Positions 44,019 through 53,119 of a DNA stretch of 64,000 nucleotides are shown piece after piece (position 1 is the stretch's first letter; each line of letters opens with the position of its first letter). The position numbers and the translations under genes were made by a program. Source of the stretch: Clostridium sp. 'White wine YQ' (GTDB lineage Bacteria; Bacillota; Clostridia; Clostridiales; Clostridiaceae); NCBI RefSeq assembly GCF_028728205.1, contig NZ_JAQYUU010000001.1, positions 1,043,318 through 1,107,317 on the forward strand, in the 5' to 3' direction. The notes beneath the pieces are model-generated. The model was not told the origin of the DNA. It ran no database searches and worked only from the letters and a program-made list of their open reading frames with translations.

Positions 44019-45104
44019 ATGAAGAAAAGAATACTATCAATTTTATGTACAGGCTTAATAGTAACTAGTTTGGTTGGGTGTAAAAATACCAATACAGATA
44101 CAAAGAAAAATGACTCAAATGCTACTGTAGAATATACTAAAGTTGAGGACTTACCAAAAGAAAATACTTCATTTGAGTATGCTGCAGATGGTACAATTGT
44201 AAAGAAAAATTTTAAGGAAGATTCAAATTACAAAGCTATAAGTGAAGTTGTTAATAACTTTTCAAAAGGACTTTTTACTGTAGATTATAATGATGATAAA
44301 ACATTTTTTAAATTTAGAGATTACTTATGTTCAGAAGCTCTGAAATTACAAAATGATAGTGAAGATCAAAAGACAATAGATAAATTTAAACAAGATAAAG
44401 TACAATCTGATTTTGTTAAAACAAATTTAGATAAAGTTGTATATGACTCAAGTATAAATAATTATTTAGTTGAATGTACTGTATATACTTATGTTAAGAA
44501 TGATCCATCAGTTTCAATACAAAATAGATATTATCAAAATAAGATTTATTACAAAGTGGAAAAAGAAAATGATAAGTGGGTTATATTATCGTGGTTAGTA
44601 TATAATTCAGTTTTAGCAGAAGAAACGCCTTCATCACCAACAATATACATGCTCGATACTTCAGAAAATAAAAGCACATATATTTCAGAAAAAGATCTAA
44701 GTAAGATGAAAGATTTAGAAAGTGTAAAAGATATTATTAGTTCATATTTCAACAAATTTCTTAGTATAAAGTATCAAAGCGCTGGAAGTTTCAAAGATGA
44801 ACAACTAAAATATATTGCAAAAGACGAACAACAAAGTTTTGCTAATGGATTCAAAGAAACTAGTGATTATTATGTAAAAAATAGGCTTGATGGAACTTTT
44901 AAAAATATAAATTTCGATTTAATAGATTATTCTAGTTTCAATAATGAATATTATGTTGAGGTAAGTATAGAGTATAGTTTAAGTAATGGAAAAAGCTACA
45001 GAACAAACTCAAAGATTTCACTACTTAATGAAGATAATACATGGAAAGTATATTCAGCTAAGATATTCAGGAATCCTATATTGATAAGTCAAACTGATAA
45101 GTAG
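44019..45104 (+). CDS. secreted lipoprotein with two related halves (cargo)
   Basis: A 361-aa lipoprotein: signal MKKRILSILCTGLIVTS and lipobox LVGC (Cys21). Two similar domains follow, about 70-200 and 235-350. Each has a helix before an aromatic-rich strand set (ISEVVNNFSKGLF and IISSYFNKFLSI; WVILSWLVYN and WKVYSAKIFR), which suggests a duplicated NTF2-like fold. It would be anchored on the outer face of the cell membrane, so it can change the lysogen's surface. AGGGGGAAA precedes the ATG. Confidence 0.75.
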   Translation: MKKRILSILCTGLIVTSLVGCKNTNTDTKKNDSNATVEYTKVEDLPKENTSFEYAADGTIVKKNFKEDSNYKAISEVVNNFSKGLFTVDYNDDKTFFKFRDYLCSEALKLQNDSEDQKTIDKFKQDKVQSDFVKTNLDKVVYDSSINNYLVECTVYTYVKNDPSVSIQNRYYQNKIYYKVEKENDKWVILSWLVYNSVLAEETPSSPTIYMLDTSENKSTYISEKDLSKMKDLESVKDIISSYFNKFLSIKYQSAGSFKDEQLKYIAKDEQQSFANGFKETSDYYVKNRLDGTFKNINFDLIDYSSFNNEYYVEVSIEYSLSNGKSYRTNSKISLLNEDNTWKVYSAKIFRNPILISQTDK

Positions 45105-45718
45105 AATAGTTAACTATATAAAATATAAGTAATAGTAGTAAAACATAAATAGCATAAGAAATTATCTTTACGAAATTAAAAAAAGTGGTTTTAATACTTT
45201 AAGAATAGACTGGCAAATTTGATTTCGCCAGTCTGTTTGCCAGTCTAACATAAAAATATGGAATTTCACATAAAAAATCTTTTAATACAAATAAGTATTG
45301 TAAGTGTAGTAATTTAGCCATTTCAAATAGATTTATATATATATATAATTTGCTTAATTTAGTGTGAAATACAATACAGAACTCGGATTATAGACTTATC
45401 TCGAATGAATATTAAAACAACCAAGATAAAATATATTGCTTTTTAGTCTAAATAATGTATTTTAGAAATTAAAAATATCAAATGGAACTAAATCAAAGAT
45501 TAATTTTGTGATAAATCTAAAAATAAGATTAGTTCATTTATCCAAAGTAGATATAGCCCCATTTTAAAGTAATATTAATTAGGTGCATATATAAAGTTAT
45601 TGCAACAATTATATAAATATAAGGATTTACAAAACTAAATAAGTTTCTAATAAATTTGAAAAAAACATTTTATCTGCATATATACCTATATGAAGAGATA
45701 AAATGAGGAGGGTTTATT
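45105..45718. other. gene-free AT-rich stretch in the cargo region
   Basis: It holds a terminator with a direct repeat at 45,207-45,246 and a 9-bp palindromic pair (45,667-45,675 with 45,696-45,704) directly before the ribosome binding site of the 57-codon gene. I see no other gene or signal in it. Confidence 0.6.
45207..45246 (+). terminator. terminator with a repeated arm behind the lipoprotein gene
   Basis: AGACTGGC (45207-45214) can pair with GCCAGTCT at 45227-45234 or with a second copy at 45239-45246. The arms are separated by GTTT. One stem arm has been tandemly duplicated. Confidence 0.65.
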
Positions 45719-45892
45719 ATGAAAATAAATCTAGATGAAATGTTAACTATATTGTTATCACTAAAAGGCGCTTATTATTGCGAGCCAAGAGGTAGACAAT
45801 CGGAATTAAGAAGCATTAAGAAACTTCACAATAAGTTACTTATGCAACTTCAAAATAGAGGAAAGTTTGAAGACATTTCATTAATTGAGTAG
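45719..45892 (+). CDS. 57-aa cargo mini-protein, intact copy (B)
   Basis: MKINLDEMLTILLSLKGAYY to FEDISLIE, a helical basic protein, with GAGGAGG in front of the ATG. Three truncated copies of its 3' end lie elsewhere in the cargo region (42,668; 47,785; 48,667). The family is not recognised. A 9-bp palindrome lies just before its binding site and may be an operator. Confidence 0.6.
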   Translation: MKINLDEMLTILLSLKGAYYCEPRGRQSELRSIKKLHNKLLMQLQNRGKFEDISLIE

Positions 45893-45920
45893 ATTATAAA
45901 TGTTAACGAATGAATAATTG

Positions 45921-45966
45921 AAAGCCATGAATTAGATTTTCTAGTCCATGGCTTTTATTTTTTTGC
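45921..45966 (+). terminator. terminator behind the 57-aa gene
   Basis: AAAGCCATG (45921-45929) pairs with CATGGCTTT (45947-45955), followed by TATTTTTTT. It faces the end of the minus-strand peptide gene at 45,980. Confidence 0.82.
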
Positions 45967-45979
45967 GATTAAAAGTATA

Positions 45980-46093
45980 TTAAATATTAAATATTATACA
46001 GATAATCACAAATATATTTATTATAAGTAAAGCAACAAAAGATGCTGCTAGAAAAAAATAAGTTAATAATATATTAATAAAATCTTCATCCAT
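45980..46093 (-). CDS. 37-aa hydrophobic peptide, type I toxin-like
   Basis: On the minus strand, ATG 46093 follows GAGGTG at six bases and opens MDEDFINILLTYFFLAA, then SFVALLIINIFVIICII. Acidic residues are followed by one long membrane segment, the build of small type I toxins and other membrane mini-proteins. TATAAT (complement of 46130-46135) lies about 37 bases upstream of the ATG. It runs against all its neighbours. A stable hairpin pair at 46,179-46,232 lies on the other side of its promoter. Confidence 0.55.
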   Translation of the reverse strand: MDEDFINILLTYFFLAASFVALLIINIFVIICIIFNI

Positions 46094-46178
46094 AATTGTC
46101 ACCTCATTAAAGTATTGACACGGTTTGTAATTATAAACAATAGTTCTCTGAATAAAGTGGAATTAATAGAAATAAAAA

Positions 46179-46232
46179 GAGGAGATGCGTGCACACATCT
46201 CCTCTTAAATCCCTTCTCTGTTAGAGAAAGGA
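46179..46232. other. tandem hairpins upstream of the hydrophobic peptide gene
   Basis: AAGAGGAGATG pairs with CATCTCCTCTT (46179-46206), and CCCTTCTCT with AGAGAAAGG (46211-46232). A weaker hairpin of related sequence lies at 48,584-48,612. They could be terminators or the body of a small RNA. Confidence 0.5.
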
Positions 46233-46357
46233 TCAAGTGACAATATAATTATACCTTATTGTGTAATTATAAGCAACTTTTGAGAGTTTGTTTTGGATAT
46301 ATTTACAAAAAATATAAAAGATATGTTACAATTTTATTAATAAAGGGGGAAGGAAAT

Positions 46358-47761
46358 GTGAAGAACTTATTATCAAAAAAGTATATAAAAATACCATTAG
46401 GCATTATTATATACTTAATCATGTTTTCAACAATAACAAGAGTAACTTCATCACTCACCTGCATTGCATTTTTATTATTAGGAGCGTATCTTTTTATTAA
46501 AAGTGATAATTTCAAGAAAAGGATATTGCCTATAAAGGTTGTAACAGGAATATTGATTTTATTTGCTGCATTGTTTTTTGGAATAGGAGCCACAGTAACT
46601 AATGTAACCACGTTACCAAATAAAACAACTGAGGCTAAAACGGATTCACAATCAAAAAATGATGATACTGCAACTAAAGAGACACCAGATGAAAACAAAG
46701 ATACTACACAGACAAGTAATACCGTTAGTGGTAATTTAAAAGTGACTTATATAGATGTTGGACAAGCTGATAGTATCTTAATTCAACAAGGAACTTCAAC
46801 AATGTTAATTGATGGAGGAAATAATGCTGATGGACCAACAATTAAAGACTACATGGATAAACAAGGAATAACAAGCTTAGATTATATAATAGGAACGCAT
46901 GCCCATGAGGATCATATAGGTGGGTTAGACTATGTTATAAATGCTTTTAAGATAGGAAAAGTATATTTTCCTAAGACAACTTCAACAACTAAAACCTTTG
47001 AGGATTTTATTAATTCAGTTAAAAATAAAGATCTAAAATTAACTGTTCCTCAAGTTGGAGATACTTTTAATCTTGGAGATGCTACTTGTACTATATTGGC
47101 ACCTAATAGTAGCAGTTATACAGATGATAATGACTATTCAATTGTAGTAAAAGTTAAATTTGGAAATACTTCATTCTTATTTGATGGGGATGCACAAGTA
47201 ACTTCAGAAATGGAAATGGTTAATAAGGGGTTAGATTTAAAAGCAGATGTATTGAAAATAGGCCATCATGGAAGCAAAACTTCAACATGCTCAAACTTTT
47301 TAAGTGCAGTTAATCCTAAATATTCAGTAATAAGTGTTGGCAAAGATAACTCTTATGGGCATCCAGCCCAAGGTACTATGGATAGACTTAAGGCTGCTAA
47401 TGTACAAGTATTTAGAACTGACGAGAATGGGACTATTGTTGCAACATCAAATGGTACAGAAATAACCTTTAGTACACAACCCGGAACTTATAATGGCAAA
47501 ACTTCAAGTGATAATTTAAGTAGTACAAATAGTTCAAGTAGTACAAATAATTCAAGCAGTACGAATAGCTCAAATAGTAATAGTGGCAGTGTTACTACAA
47601 ATGAGCCAGCTCAAGGTAATAGAACAGTTTACTGGACAAGTGGAGGGAAATCATATCACTATGATAAAAATTGTAGAACGCTTGCAAGAAGCAAAAATAT
47701 CTTAGAAGGACCTGCCTCAAGTTGCCCAAAGACGGATCCTTGTAATATCTGTGTAAAGTAA
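46358..47761 (+). CDS. exported ComEC-like MBL hydrolase (cargo)
   Basis: A 467-aa protein. Up to three hydrophobic segments in residues 11-80 are followed by a charged linker and a ComEC/Rec2-type MBL domain: VTYIDVGQADSILIQQG, THAHEDHIGGLDY (metal ligands near 185) and KIGHHGSKTS. A Ser/Asn-rich linker leads to a small C-terminal Cys/His domain (YHYDKNCRTL, CPKTDPCNICVK). Such proteins may act on nucleic acids outside the membrane. GTG 46358 is chosen for AAGGGGGAAGG upstream. Confidence 0.82.
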   Translation: MKNLLSKKYIKIPLGIIIYLIMFSTITRVTSSLTCIAFLLLGAYLFIKSDNFKKRILPIKVVTGILILFAALFFGIGATVTNVTTLPNKTTEAKTDSQSKNDDTATKETPDENKDTTQTSNTVSGNLKVTYIDVGQADSILIQQGTSTMLIDGGNNADGPTIKDYMDKQGITSLDYIIGTHAHEDHIGGLDYVINAFKIGKVYFPKTTSTTKTFEDFINSVKNKDLKLTVPQVGDTFNLGDATCTILAPNSSSYTDDNDYSIVVKVKFGNTSFLFDGDAQVTSEMEMVNKGLDLKADVLKIGHHGSKTSTCSNFLSAVNPKYSVISVGKDNSYGHPAQGTMDRLKAANVQVFRTDENGTIVATSNGTEITFSTQPGTYNGKTSSDNLSSTNSSSSTNNSSSTNSSNSNSGSVTTNEPAQGNRTVYWTSGGKSYHYDKNCRTLARSKNILEGPASSCPKTDPCNICVK

Positions 47762-47784
47762 TATTAAGATACATTTGTTTTCTT

Positions 47785-47829
47785 TTGCAAAAAAGAGGGA
47801 AGTTTTAATATATTACATTAATTGAATAG
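47785..47829 (+). pseudogene. remnant C of the 57-codon cargo gene
   Basis: QKRGKF, an in-frame TAA, then YITLIE and TAG: the end of the 45,719 gene, with most of the gene lost and a stop inside. A CCTAGG-type terminator follows. Confidence 0.68.
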
Positions 47830-47837
47830 AAAATATA

Positions 47838-47868
47838 AGCCTAGGTTTTTATTCCTAGGCTATTTTTT
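47838..47868 (+). terminator. terminator behind remnant C
   Basis: AGCCTAGG (47838-47845) pairs with CCTAGGCT (47854-47861), then ATTTTTTGG. Confidence 0.85.
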
Positions 47869-47913
47869 GGGTTTATGGTATATTTTAGATATGAGAGTGA
47901 TAGGAGGGGAATC

Positions 47914-48546
47914 ATGGGTATAAGAGAGAATGCTATTGAAAAAAAAGCAATGTTGGATAAAATCAAAAAGCTTAAAAAGGAAGGCCGAAATTATTATTCT
48001 AGAACCAGCAAATATGTTGGAGGAGGAGCTTTACCGAAAGCATCAAGTGGAATTATTACAGTGAATTCAAACGGGGTTTTCTTTGAAATAGGATTTGCTG
48101 AAATAATACATATATCTTTGAGAGATATTACAAAAGCGGAATATCTTGATAATACACAAGTAACCAAGGATGTAACATTGACTAGAATGTTGTTAGTAGG
48201 ACCATTTGCCTTTGCGCTGAAAAAAACTAAGAAAGCAGAACAATTTTTTGTAGTAATTAACTATAATGTTAATGGCATGGAGTCCAAAATAATATTTGAA
48301 GATAAGAGGGCTATGGAGGTAGTATCTGCTATAATAAAGGCTAAATCACAAAATAATAAAATTAAAGATGAATTAATAGAAGATAATAGTGAAAAACACA
48401 TACAAAGTGATGAGTCTATAAATAACGAGACAGACAAAGATAATATAATTGATCTAATCAAAGAATTAGCAGAGTTAAAGGAGCAAGGAATATTAACAGA
48501 AGAAGAATTTTCTGAAAAGAAAAAGGAATTACTTGCGAGATTGTAA
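47914..48546 (+). CDS. PH-like plus SHOCT domain protein (cargo)
   Basis: A 210-aa protein. A helical start leads to a PH-like beta domain (GIITVNSNGVFFEIGF; FFVVINYNVNGMESKIIF) and an acidic linker, then a C-terminal SHOCT motif (LAELKEQGILTEEEFSEKKK). SHOCT proteins are common in prophages and of unclear role. The gene at 30,588 is a shorter relative without SHOCT. ATG 47914 is chosen for AGGAGGGG in front. Confidence 0.78.
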   Translation: MGIRENAIEKKAMLDKIKKLKKEGRNYYSRTSKYVGGGALPKASSGIITVNSNGVFFEIGFAEIIHISLRDITKAEYLDNTQVTKDVTLTRMLLVGPFAFALKKTKKAEQFFVVINYNVNGMESKIIFEDKRAMEVVSAIIKAKSQNNKIKDELIEDNSEKHIQSDESINNETDKDNIIDLIKELAELKEQGILTEEEFSEKKKELLARL

Positions 48547-48583
48547 GAGTAATTATTTTATAAAATAAACTGAATAATGAAAA

Positions 48584-48612
48584 GAGAAGATGTGTGCATC
48601 ATCTTTTCTAAA
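48584..48612 (+). terminator. imperfect hairpin after the SHOCT gene
   Basis: An AGAGAAGATG arm and a CATCATCTTTTCT arm around TGTG. It resembles the hairpin at 46,179-46,206 in arm sequence and loop. It probably ends the SHOCT transcript. Confidence 0.5.
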
Positions 48613-48666
48613 ACCAACAGGTAATTAATAAACTAGGACTAAAGTAGTTTATAAAGTTAGATTTAA

Positions 48667-48735
48667 ATTCATAACAAGTTACTTATGTATCTTCAAAGTA
48701 CTGGAAGATTTAAGAATGTTGTATTAATTGAATGA
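48667..48735 (+). pseudogene. remnant D of the 57-codon cargo gene
   Basis: Twenty-two codons, IHNKLLMYLQSTGRF to VVLIE then TGA, match the C-terminal part of the 45,719 product (LHNKLLMQLQNRGKF to ISLIE). The first 35 codons are missing. A CTAGG terminator follows. Confidence 0.75.
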
Positions 48736-48743
48736 AGAGATTT

Positions 48744-48776
48744 TAGCCTAGAAGTAAAAGTCTAGGCTATTTTTAA
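48744..48776 (+). terminator. terminator behind remnant D
   Basis: TAGCCTAGA (48744-48752) pairs with TCTAGGCTA (48761-48769), then TTTTTAAG. It separates the cargo from the ATPase/HNH pair. Confidence 0.82.
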
Positions 48777-48907
48777 GTATATAAAATAAAAGTAAGGAAG
48801 AGAAATAATAAAATCTTTACATTATATAGAAAAATAATAAATATAATGCTGTCTATACAGAGATGAAAATTCAGAAGTATTACAAATAAAGAACTCCTAG
48901 TTTTGTC

Positions 48908-48926
48908 AAAGTACATAATGTACTTT
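48908..48926. promoter_or_regulatory. 19-bp palindrome upstream of the ATPase/HNH operon
   Basis: AAAGTACAT-A-ATGTACTTT is a perfect 9-bp inverted repeat around one base, 100 bp before the ATPase start. It looks like the site of a dimeric regulator of the defence-like operon. Confidence 0.5.
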
Positions 48927-49026
48927 TATGTAAAATGGTGGTATATTTTAAAGTGTTAGTATTCAAGAAGTTTAAAAGTGGTTTGAAAAATAATATGAGA
49001 TTTAATTTAGTTATGGAGAGATAACC

Positions 49027-51498
49027 ATGATATTAAGATATTTATTTATAAAAGAATATGATGATTTAATGGAAGATTTAGAATTAAATTTTGGTTCAAA
49101 ATATGTAGTTAAGTTAGATAAATTTGAATTAACTATAAAATATAATAATAATTATATTGAAAACTTCTATGGAATCAGTAGCAGTGTAAAAGATGTTACT
49201 GGAATAATAGGTAAAAATGCGTCTGGTAAAACATCTATACTCAAAGCAATAAACTCTATTTTTGCAAATGCAAGAACAGATCTAGAATATATAATAATAG
49301 TTGAAAATAATGATAAACTCGAAATATTTAAGAATTTAGATTCAAAAGTTAGAATACGTTCTGATTTAAGTTTTACTATTAAAAGAAATATGAACTTGAG
49401 GGCATATAATACAAAACTAATATATTATTCAAGTATTTTTGATAAGTCAAAGAGTCTCTTAAGTAATAATAATCTAATAGATTCTTCAACAAATAATTTG
49501 TTACGAGATTATATTAATAATGAATATAAAAATCTATTTAATATATTTAATTTAAATAAAGATAAAATAGAAAAAGACTTAAATAATTTAGCAAGTAAGA
49601 AATATGTTGATGATGAAACATATAAAAATGATATTGAAACCCTAATAAAAAAAAATAATCAAAGAATTGATAAGATATATGCATTAAATTATGAAGACAT
49701 TGAATTAATTGATGAATTCAAAAAATCAGAAATTATAAAAAAAATACAATGGTTTCATAATTATAAAGAAAAAATTAAAGGGACTAAATTTGATTTGTTA
49801 TTTAAGTTTCCTAATAATTTGAAATTGTCTTTTGCAGATGATACTGTGAAGAAAACAGAGATATTAGAATATATGGGTAAAAAAGAATCTTTGTTGCAAG
49901 AGGAATATTTTTTATTTGATGATCTAAATATGCTTTACTGGGATTCCTTAGATCTCGAAGGATATGAGGATGAAATTAAAAAAGAAGAAAAGTTAAAGAA
50001 TCAGTTTTTGCTTCTGATGCTTTTTGAAGTATTTTACAAAGTAACTACAACATTTGAAGTAGATATAAACGATGTAATTGAAACTTGCTTGAATGAATTA
50101 AATTCAGCTGAATTAAAAAATATAGAAGAAATTTCATTAAATGCAATTAACAAAATAATTAAAAGAAATATTGAAATAGAAGAACCAGGTAATGAAATTA
50201 TAATAAAAGATTTTGATGACGAGTTATATAAAAAGGGTATTATAAACGATATCTATTTACTTTTTGAGAATATAAAGGAACATATTGATGAATATGATTT
50301 AACTCAGGACTCAATTAAATTTTATGAAGATCTAAATGAATTTAATTTAAATTTTAGTAGAATATTAGAAGATATATCTAATAATCATGAGATTATGGAT
50401 AAAATTGATTTTAACATTTTAAAAGAAGTGAATAATTTAGAAATGAATGATTATTATAATCTAAATACAATTCGATTAGGTGAATTTGAAGAGTATGATA
50501 TTGATGATGATTTTATCGAAAAAGTTAATGAAACAATAGTTGAATTAGAAAAAGTATTTATGATTCTAGTAGATACAATAAATAAGCAGGTATTAGTAAT
50601 TGAAAACAATAAAGCAATTGAAAGAAAAGTGATCACAGGTGAATTTATTGAGTCAAATGAGCAAATAGTAAGTTACATTAATATAGCTAAAAAGGCGATA
50701 CATAGCTTTTTAAAAATAATAAATAATGATATAGAAAATAATGAAGACTTAAATCTCGTTATTAAATGGCACGATATTAATTTATTGAACTTCATTAAGA
50801 ATATTAATGAACTTAATATAGAAACGTTTTATATTGTGTATGATCACGAAGATTTAAGTTCAGGCCATAGAGCTTATTTAGATATGTATTCAAGATTGGA
50901 TTATGTTATAGAAAATGAAATAGGATTAGATACTAAAAATATAATATTTTTAATAGATGAAGGGGATGTTTATTTACATCCAGAAATACAGATAGGCTTT
51001 TTAAAAAATTTCATTGATTTTCTAAATCTTTTTTATAACAACATAAACATTCAGTTAATTGTTACATCTAATTCACCTTTTATAATTTCAGATATTCCTA
51101 ATACAAATCTAATATACCTAGACATTGTAGATGGAAAAATAAAGAATATTACTGATTATGTAACAGATATGAAGACCTTTGGTGCTAATATTCATAATTT
51201 ACTTATGAATAGTTTCTTCATGAAAAAGGGGACAAGTGGAGAATTTGCTAAAGAAAGAATAGATAAAATAATTAAAAGAATATTGAACATTGAAAGCATT
51301 AAAGAAGATGAAAAAGAGTATATTTATAAGAATATTAACATCATAGGAGAGCCCTTAATAAGATTAAAATTATTAAACCAATGGGAACGGCATTTTGGGA
51401 AAAATTCACTTTCAATAGAAAAAGAAATTGAATTTCATAGAAATGAATTAAAGAGATTGGAAGAATTAAATATGAAGGGAAAGATTAATAATGATTAA
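49027..51498 (+). CDS. AAA ATPase of a Septu-like two-gene system (PtuA-like)
   Basis: An 823-aa ABC/AAA_21-type ATPase. The Walker A is GKNASGKTS (62-70), the signature-like LSSGHRA lies near 610 and the Walker B FLIDEGDVYLHPE near 640-653, with an H-loop-type TSNSPF after it. A helical, Asp/Asn-rich insert of over 500 residues stands between. The next gene encodes an HNH nuclease and overlaps by 8 bp, so the pair resembles Septu (PtuA-PtuB), though both are longer than those I know. GGAGAG precedes the ATG. Confidence 0.8.
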   Translation: MILRYLFIKEYDDLMEDLELNFGSKYVVKLDKFELTIKYNNNYIENFYGISSSVKDVTGIIGKNASGKTSILKAINSIFANARTDLEYIIIVENNDKLEIFKNLDSKVRIRSDLSFTIKRNMNLRAYNTKLIYYSSIFDKSKSLLSNNNLIDSSTNNLLRDYINNEYKNLFNIFNLNKDKIEKDLNNLASKKYVDDETYKNDIETLIKKNNQRIDKIYALNYEDIELIDEFKKSEIIKKIQWFHNYKEKIKGTKFDLLFKFPNNLKLSFADDTVKKTEILEYMGKKESLLQEEYFLFDDLNMLYWDSLDLEGYEDEIKKEEKLKNQFLLLMLFEVFYKVTTTFEVDINDVIETCLNELNSAELKNIEEISLNAINKIIKRNIEIEEPGNEIIIKDFDDELYKKGIINDIYLLFENIKEHIDEYDLTQDSIKFYEDLNEFNLNFSRILEDISNNHEIMDKIDFNILKEVNNLEMNDYYNLNTIRLGEFEEYDIDDDFIEKVNETIVELEKVFMILVDTINKQVLVIENNKAIERKVITGEFIESNEQIVSYINIAKKAIHSFLKIINNDIENNEDLNLVIKWHDINLLNFIKNINELNIETFYIVYDHEDLSSGHRAYLDMYSRLDYVIENEIGLDTKNIIFLIDEGDVYLHPEIQIGFLKNFIDFLNLFYNNINIQLIVTSNSPFIISDIPNTNLIYLDIVDGKIKNITDYVTDMKTFGANIHNLLMNSFFMKKGTSGEFAKERIDKIIKRILNIESIKEDEKEYIYKNINIIGEPLIRLKLLNQWERHFGKNSLSIEKEIEFHRNELKRLEELNMKGKINND

Positions 51499-52906
51499 AA
51501 TTAACCTTTCAAAAGATATAATAAGAAAGCATGTGAATTATATAATAGAATCAAACATAAGAAAAAATATAGAGACCCTTAAAGAAAGTGAAGAAATCTT
51601 GCAGATATTGAGTGAAAAATATGGAGAAGATTTTAAAGAAGAGCATATAAAATTTTGTAAGTACATTCTTGAGCATATTACAAACCTTAATGAGATTGAA
51701 AACAATCTAAAAGATATAGAAAGCAATATATTTATCTCTAGTCCTAATGCCTTAAATGAAATTATTCATGATATAAATAATAAGTTTCCTATCATATTTA
51801 ATGAGATTTATAATAATTCAGAAGATATATATAATAAATATATTTTAGATAGTTTTGGTTATAAAAAGTTTTCAGGAATGGATATGATAGGATATTATGA
51901 TTTAGAAAATAATTTTTTGCAAAAATATTCATCTAAATTAAAAACAACAAATTTATTAGATTATTTAAGTGATGAAATTTATCATGAAAGGCTTCATGAT
52001 ACAAAACAAAATATCTTTATAAGAAATTTATTAAATGAGTTAGAGAACATAATATCATTAAATATTGACAATTATAAAATAAAAATAATTTTTGAAGAAA
52101 TTAGAAATGAATTAAGGCGTTTGGATATAAACATGACAGAAAGAAAATTTATATTAAAAATCAACTCAATTTTTAAAACTTATAAGAAAAGTTTTTCAGA
52201 AGAAGTGCCTGAAAAAGTAATTAACTTACAAAATTATAATCTCTACTGCAAAAGAAATAATTTAGGCATAAATAATTGGAGTGCATATAGATTTTTATTA
52301 GAATTAAATTTGAAAGTATGCCCTTATTGTAATCGCCAATATATAACTCCAATTTATTCTGAAGCTGGCAAAATGAGAGCAGATTTAGATCATTTTTTTC
52401 CTAAATCACGATATCCATATTTATCAATGTCTATATTTAATTTAGTTCCAAGTTGTAAGTTTTGTAATTCAAGTCTGAAAGGTAAAAAAGAATTTACATA
52501 TGAAAAATATATAAATCCATACGAACACGCAATCGATGATTTTTATTTTTTTGATTACATTCCACAATCTTCTGATTCATTTTTAGGAAAAGACGAGTTT
52601 GTAATAAAATTAATAGAAAAAGATGAAGTAGATAAAGATATTTCGGAGAGATGCCAAAATAACATAAATGTATTTAATTTAGAAGCAGTATACCAATATC
52701 ATTCTAATGTTATAAAAGAGTTAATTTTAAAAAAATCTATATACACTAAGGAGTATATAGACTTACTGTTAAGTGAACATTCCAATTTATTTGAAACAAG
52801 AGATAAAATTATAGAGCTATTAATTGATCATAGAGACTTTGATAATACTATGGATTCAAACTTAAGTAAATTATATAATGACATAATAACTCAATTAGAA
52901 TTTTAA
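51491..52906 (+). CDS. HNH endonuclease of the Septu-like system (PtuB-like)
   Basis: A 471-aa protein. An N-terminal helical region of about 270 residues precedes an HNH nuclease core: CPYC (near 276), the catalytic DLDHFFPKSRYP (near 298), NLVPSCKFCNSSLKGK (near 320) and a C-terminal helical part. The two Cys pairs would bind one structural zinc. Translation is coupled to the ATPase, which likely controls it. In Septu the nuclease attacks nucleic acid after phage infection; here that is inferred by homology and position. Confidence 0.82.
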   Translation: MIKINLSKDIIRKHVNYIIESNIRKNIETLKESEEILQILSEKYGEDFKEEHIKFCKYILEHITNLNEIENNLKDIESNIFISSPNALNEIIHDINNKFPIIFNEIYNNSEDIYNKYILDSFGYKKFSGMDMIGYYDLENNFLQKYSSKLKTTNLLDYLSDEIYHERLHDTKQNIFIRNLLNELENIISLNIDNYKIKIIFEEIRNELRRLDINMTERKFILKINSIFKTYKKSFSEEVPEKVINLQNYNLYCKRNNLGINNWSAYRFLLELNLKVCPYCNRQYITPIYSEAGKMRADLDHFFPKSRYPYLSMSIFNLVPSCKFCNSSLKGKKEFTYEKYINPYEHAIDDFYFFDYIPQSSDSFLGKDEFVIKLIEKDEVDKDISERCQNNINVFNLEAVYQYHSNVIKELILKKSIYTKEYIDLLLSEHSNLFETRDKIIELLIDHRDFDNTMDSNLSKLYNDIITQLEF

Positions 52907-53119
52907 ACAACAATTTTGATAAAGGTCATAAAGATTTTAGCTTATGAATAAATAAAGTATTTACTATATAATTAATATTTTTAGATGCCAAAAAGGTGCC
53001 ATAATTTAATAAAATATAGTATTTTTGAGTATTTTTATTATAATACAGACTAATAGATAACATAGTAAAATAGCCATTTAATAGCTTTTGATATTAGATA
53101 GTTTTCTATTCTAAGAGGC

